This document shows, piece after piece, positions 31,920 to 33,888 of a DNA stretch of 33,888 nucleotides; within the stretch, counting starts at the first letter, position 1, and every line of letters starts with the position of its first letter. The DNA is taken from NCBI GenBank assembly GCA_012729375.1, contig JAAYDE010000063.1, forward strand, positions 1-33,888, written 5' to 3'. Position numbers and translations under genes: made by a program. This stretch comes from Deltaproteobacteria bacterium (GTDB lineage: Bacteria; Desulfobacterota; Desulfuromonadia; Desulfuromonadales; JAAYDE01). The notes beneath the pieces are model-generated. The model was not told the origin of the DNA. It was given only the letters and a program-made list of their open reading frames with translations, and searched no databases.

Positions 31920-33888
31920 GGCGATTCCTCCTCCTGTCCGCCTGCGAAACAGCGCTCCAGTTCCTCGATGGCGGCCAGCGCCGGCCGGTCCCGGAAGATG
32001 CCGCAGGAGCCCCCTCCGCCCAGGCCGCGGAGAAAGATGTAAAAGACTCCGCCGAAATGATCCGCGTAGCGGTAATCCTCGATCCGGGAGCGGAGATACT
32101 TGTGGAGGGCGAGGACATAGAGGTGGTACTGGAGGAGGTAGAATTCCCGCTCCATGACCGCCGCCAGTTTTTCAGCATGGTAATCCTCTAACCGGCCACC
32201 GAGATGGTTGGATTTCCAGTCGATAATGTAGTAGCGCCCGCCGTGCCGGCATACCAGGTCGATGAAACCCTTCATGAACCCGTTGCGGGTCGAATCGGGC
32301 AGGCGGGCCAGGCGCTGCGCAAAATCGGGTCCCAGGGAGGACCGGCCGGCCAAGGCCCGGGCCAGAGCGCCGTTGGACAGCCCGTTCACCGGAAAGTAGA
32401 AGCCCATCTCGGCGAGGCGCTCGGATCGGCCCAGGTCGCGCAGGTAAAAGACCTCTTCCCCTTGCCCCAGGGGGTTGGCCACCAGCTGCCCGACCATCTC
32501 CGCCACCGGCTCCAGCCAGATTTTTTCGTCAAACCCGAAGCGCCGCAGACCCTCTGCGATGGCCGGCCGCCACTCGTCTTTTCCCCGGGCCTGGAAATCG
32601 ACATTTTCCAGGACGTGGTGGAGACAGAGGCCGGGGCGGACCCCACGGGGGAAATCCATCATGGACAGGGGGGTTGCCGCTTGCAGATCCTGGTCTGCGG
32701 TAGACGCCAGATCGTCCACGGATTCCAACTCCGGCGCGCTTTCCGCTATCGGCCTTGCCGAAGTCAGCGAAGAAAAGCTGTTCATGCGCCAGGGCTGGGG
32801 AATCTTTTCGGGGGTCGGGGGAAGCACCAACGGCCGCGTTTCTGTCAAAGGAAGCAAAGGGCCGTCGGTCGCCCGTTCGGACACCGGCGGAGCAGCCAAA
32901 CTGATGCCGCTTTCGGGATCGGCGGCGATCGTGCCGAGATCGGCGGTCAAATCATCGTCGCTGAAGTTGTCGAAGGCGAGGGAGAAGCCATTCCCCGAAG
33001 GAGCGCCGCGGCTGTGGAAAAGGTAGGCGACGGCGGATCTTTCGCCTCCCCGGAAAGCGCCCCAGGCGAGATAACAGAGATGTTTGGCGCGGGTCAGGGC
33101 GACATAGAGAAGGCGCATGTTTTCCGCCAGTTCCTCAGCGGCCATGGCGTCCTTATGGGCGCCGAAATCCGCCGAGCCGAGATCCAGGGTCAGCTGGTTT
33201 TCCGCCTTGGCGTCATGAAAAAAAACCAGGCCGCCCCGCGGAGACGACCAGCAGTAAGGGACAAAGACCACCGGGAATTCCAGCCCCTTGCTGCGATGGA
33301 TGGTGATCACCTGGACCGCCTTGTCGTCGGTTTCCAGGCGCAGCTGGTACTCTTCCTGATCCGGGCGGTCGGCCACTTGGCGGGCGAACCATTTGACCGC
33401 CCCCTTCATGCCCAGATGCCGCTCTTCAGCCGTCCGATGCAGCAGCTCCCAGCAATGGATCAGGTTGGTCAGCCGTCTCTCCCCCTGGGGCAGGCGGATG
33501 AGGCGCTCCCGGATCCCTTCCCGGTTCATCAACGCGGTGGCCATGGTGATGAGGCCGAAATCGAGCCAGAGCCGGTGCCATTCAATAAACTTCTCCAGCC
33601 ATTTTCCCCACCCCGGCTCATCTTCCAGCAGTTCGTGAAAGGTTTTCGGGGTGAAACCAAAAAGGGGTGTGGCCAAGGCCGCCCTGACCAGGCCCTCGTT
33701 ACCCGGCTCGGCCACGGCCTGGAGCAGACGCAGCACATCCTCCGCCTCGGCCGCGGCAAAAAGGCTTTCACTGCCGTGAATCACCGACGGAATGCCGTGG
33801 CGCGCCAGGGCGTCCCGCAGCAGGCGGGTTTCCCGGTTGGTGCGGACGATGACGGCGATGTCCCCTGCTTCCAGAGGCCGGTCGCCGC
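31916..33888 (-). CDS. recB: Exodeoxyribonuclease V beta subunit RecB, C-terminal part (5' end outside window)
   Basis: The frame is open to the right edge, giving the last 656 residues or so; E. coli RecB is 1180. The segment before the GTG at 33784 (EAGDIAVIVRTNRETRLLRD) is in frame and family-like, so 33784 is not the start. Helicase motifs V-VI are ITIHRSKGLEFPVVFVPYCW and LYVALTRAKHLCYLA. The C-terminal nuclease has FIDLVCRHGGRYYIIDWKSN with the Asp and DxK catalytic residues. recC, if present, would lie further upstream, outside the window. Confidence 0.93.
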   Translation of the reverse strand, partial: GDRPLEAGDIAVIVRTNRETRLLRDALARHGIPSVIHGSESLFAAAEAEDVLRLLQAVAEPGNEGLVRAALATPLFGFTPKTFHELLEDEPGWGKWLEKFIEWHRLWLDFGLITMATALMNREGIRERLIRLPQGERRLTNLIHCWELLHRTAEERHLGMKGAVKWFARQVADRPDQEEYQLRLETDDKAVQVITIHRSKGLEFPVVFVPYCWSSPRGGLVFFHDAKAENQLTLDLGSADFGAHKDAMAAEELAENMRLLYVALTRAKHLCYLAWGAFRGGERSAVAYLFHSRGAPSGNGFSLAFDNFSDDDLTADLGTIAADPESGISLAAPPVSERATDGPLLPLTETRPLVLPPTPEKIPQPWRMNSFSSLTSARPIAESAPELESVDDLASTADQDLQAATPLSMMDFPRGVRPGLCLHHVLENVDFQARGKDEWRPAIAEGLRRFGFDEKIWLEPVAEMVGQLVANPLGQGEEVFYLRDLGRSERLAEMGFYFPVNGLSNGALARALAGRSSLGPDFAQRLARLPDSTRNGFMKGFIDLVCRHGGRYYIIDWKSNHLGGRLEDYHAEKLAAVMEREFYLLQYHLYVLALHKYLRSRIEDYRYADHFGGVFYIFLRGLGGGGSCGIFRDRPALAAIEELERCFAGGQEEESP

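Overview
The window (about 60% G+C by eye) looks like chromosomal DNA of a strictly or facultatively anaerobic, Gram-negative deltaproteobacterium of the Desulfuromonas/Geobacter type. This is an inference from the gene families: an ORP-like MinD/NifX cluster under sigma-54 control, a DUF4405 membrane protein, a LivKHMGF operon, an ADP-heptose pathway and RecBD. No rRNA or tRNA gene and no CRISPR array was seen.

Layout. (1) Positions 1-1485 are a mobile-element scrap yard. They hold a DDE integrase-type transposase running off the left edge, about 550 bp of non-coding DNA with a pair of 27-bp direct repeats, and the 3' end of a group II intron (maturase tail plus domains V and VI) abutting the next gene. 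(2) Positions 1486-4188 (minus strand) carry a DsrE-like protein, a SAM methyltransferase, a DUF4405 membrane protein with a repeated C-terminal tail, and a flavin-binding PNPOx-fold protein. (3) Positions 4403-10111 (minus) form a tightly packed operon. It encodes three NifX/MTH1175-type metal-cluster-binding proteins (one fused to a zinc-ribbon-like tail), two MinD ATPases with ferredoxin motifs (one with three cysteine clusters), a radical SAM protein, a TrmO/TsaA-like protein, a CGGC protein and a DUF5320 protein. A good sigma-54 promoter with an upstream inverted repeat lies just before it. The gene immediately upstream (10304-11692) encodes a PAS-containing sigma-54 activator with a cysteine cluster. 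This resembles the orange-protein (orp) loci of sulfate reducers but has a larger, different set of parts, and it is the most interesting system in the window.

(4) Positions 11725-13857 (minus) carry a small unknown gene, tatA, and a MerA/dihydrolipoamide-dehydrogenase-like flavoprotein; these probably lie in one transcript with the sigma-54 activator. (5) Positions 13997-16792 (minus) encode the potassium uptake pair TrkH and TrkA. (6) Positions 16950-24949 (plus) carry an HNH nuclease and the ribosome-associated ABC-F protein EttA, then a lipopolysaccharide inner-core block: a GT-C membrane glycosyltransferase, GmhA, a WaaP/InaA-like kinase homologue lacking the usual catalytic Asp, a deoxyhypusine-synthase-like protein, HldE and GmhB. 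GmhA, HldE and GmhB together make ADP-heptose from sedoheptulose 7-phosphate. (7) Positions 24977-29912 (minus) are a complete branched-chain amino acid ABC transporter operon (livK-H-M-G-F) with a strong promoter and a terminator just after livK. (8) Positions 30093-33888 (minus) encode RecD and the C-terminal part of RecB, which runs off the right edge.
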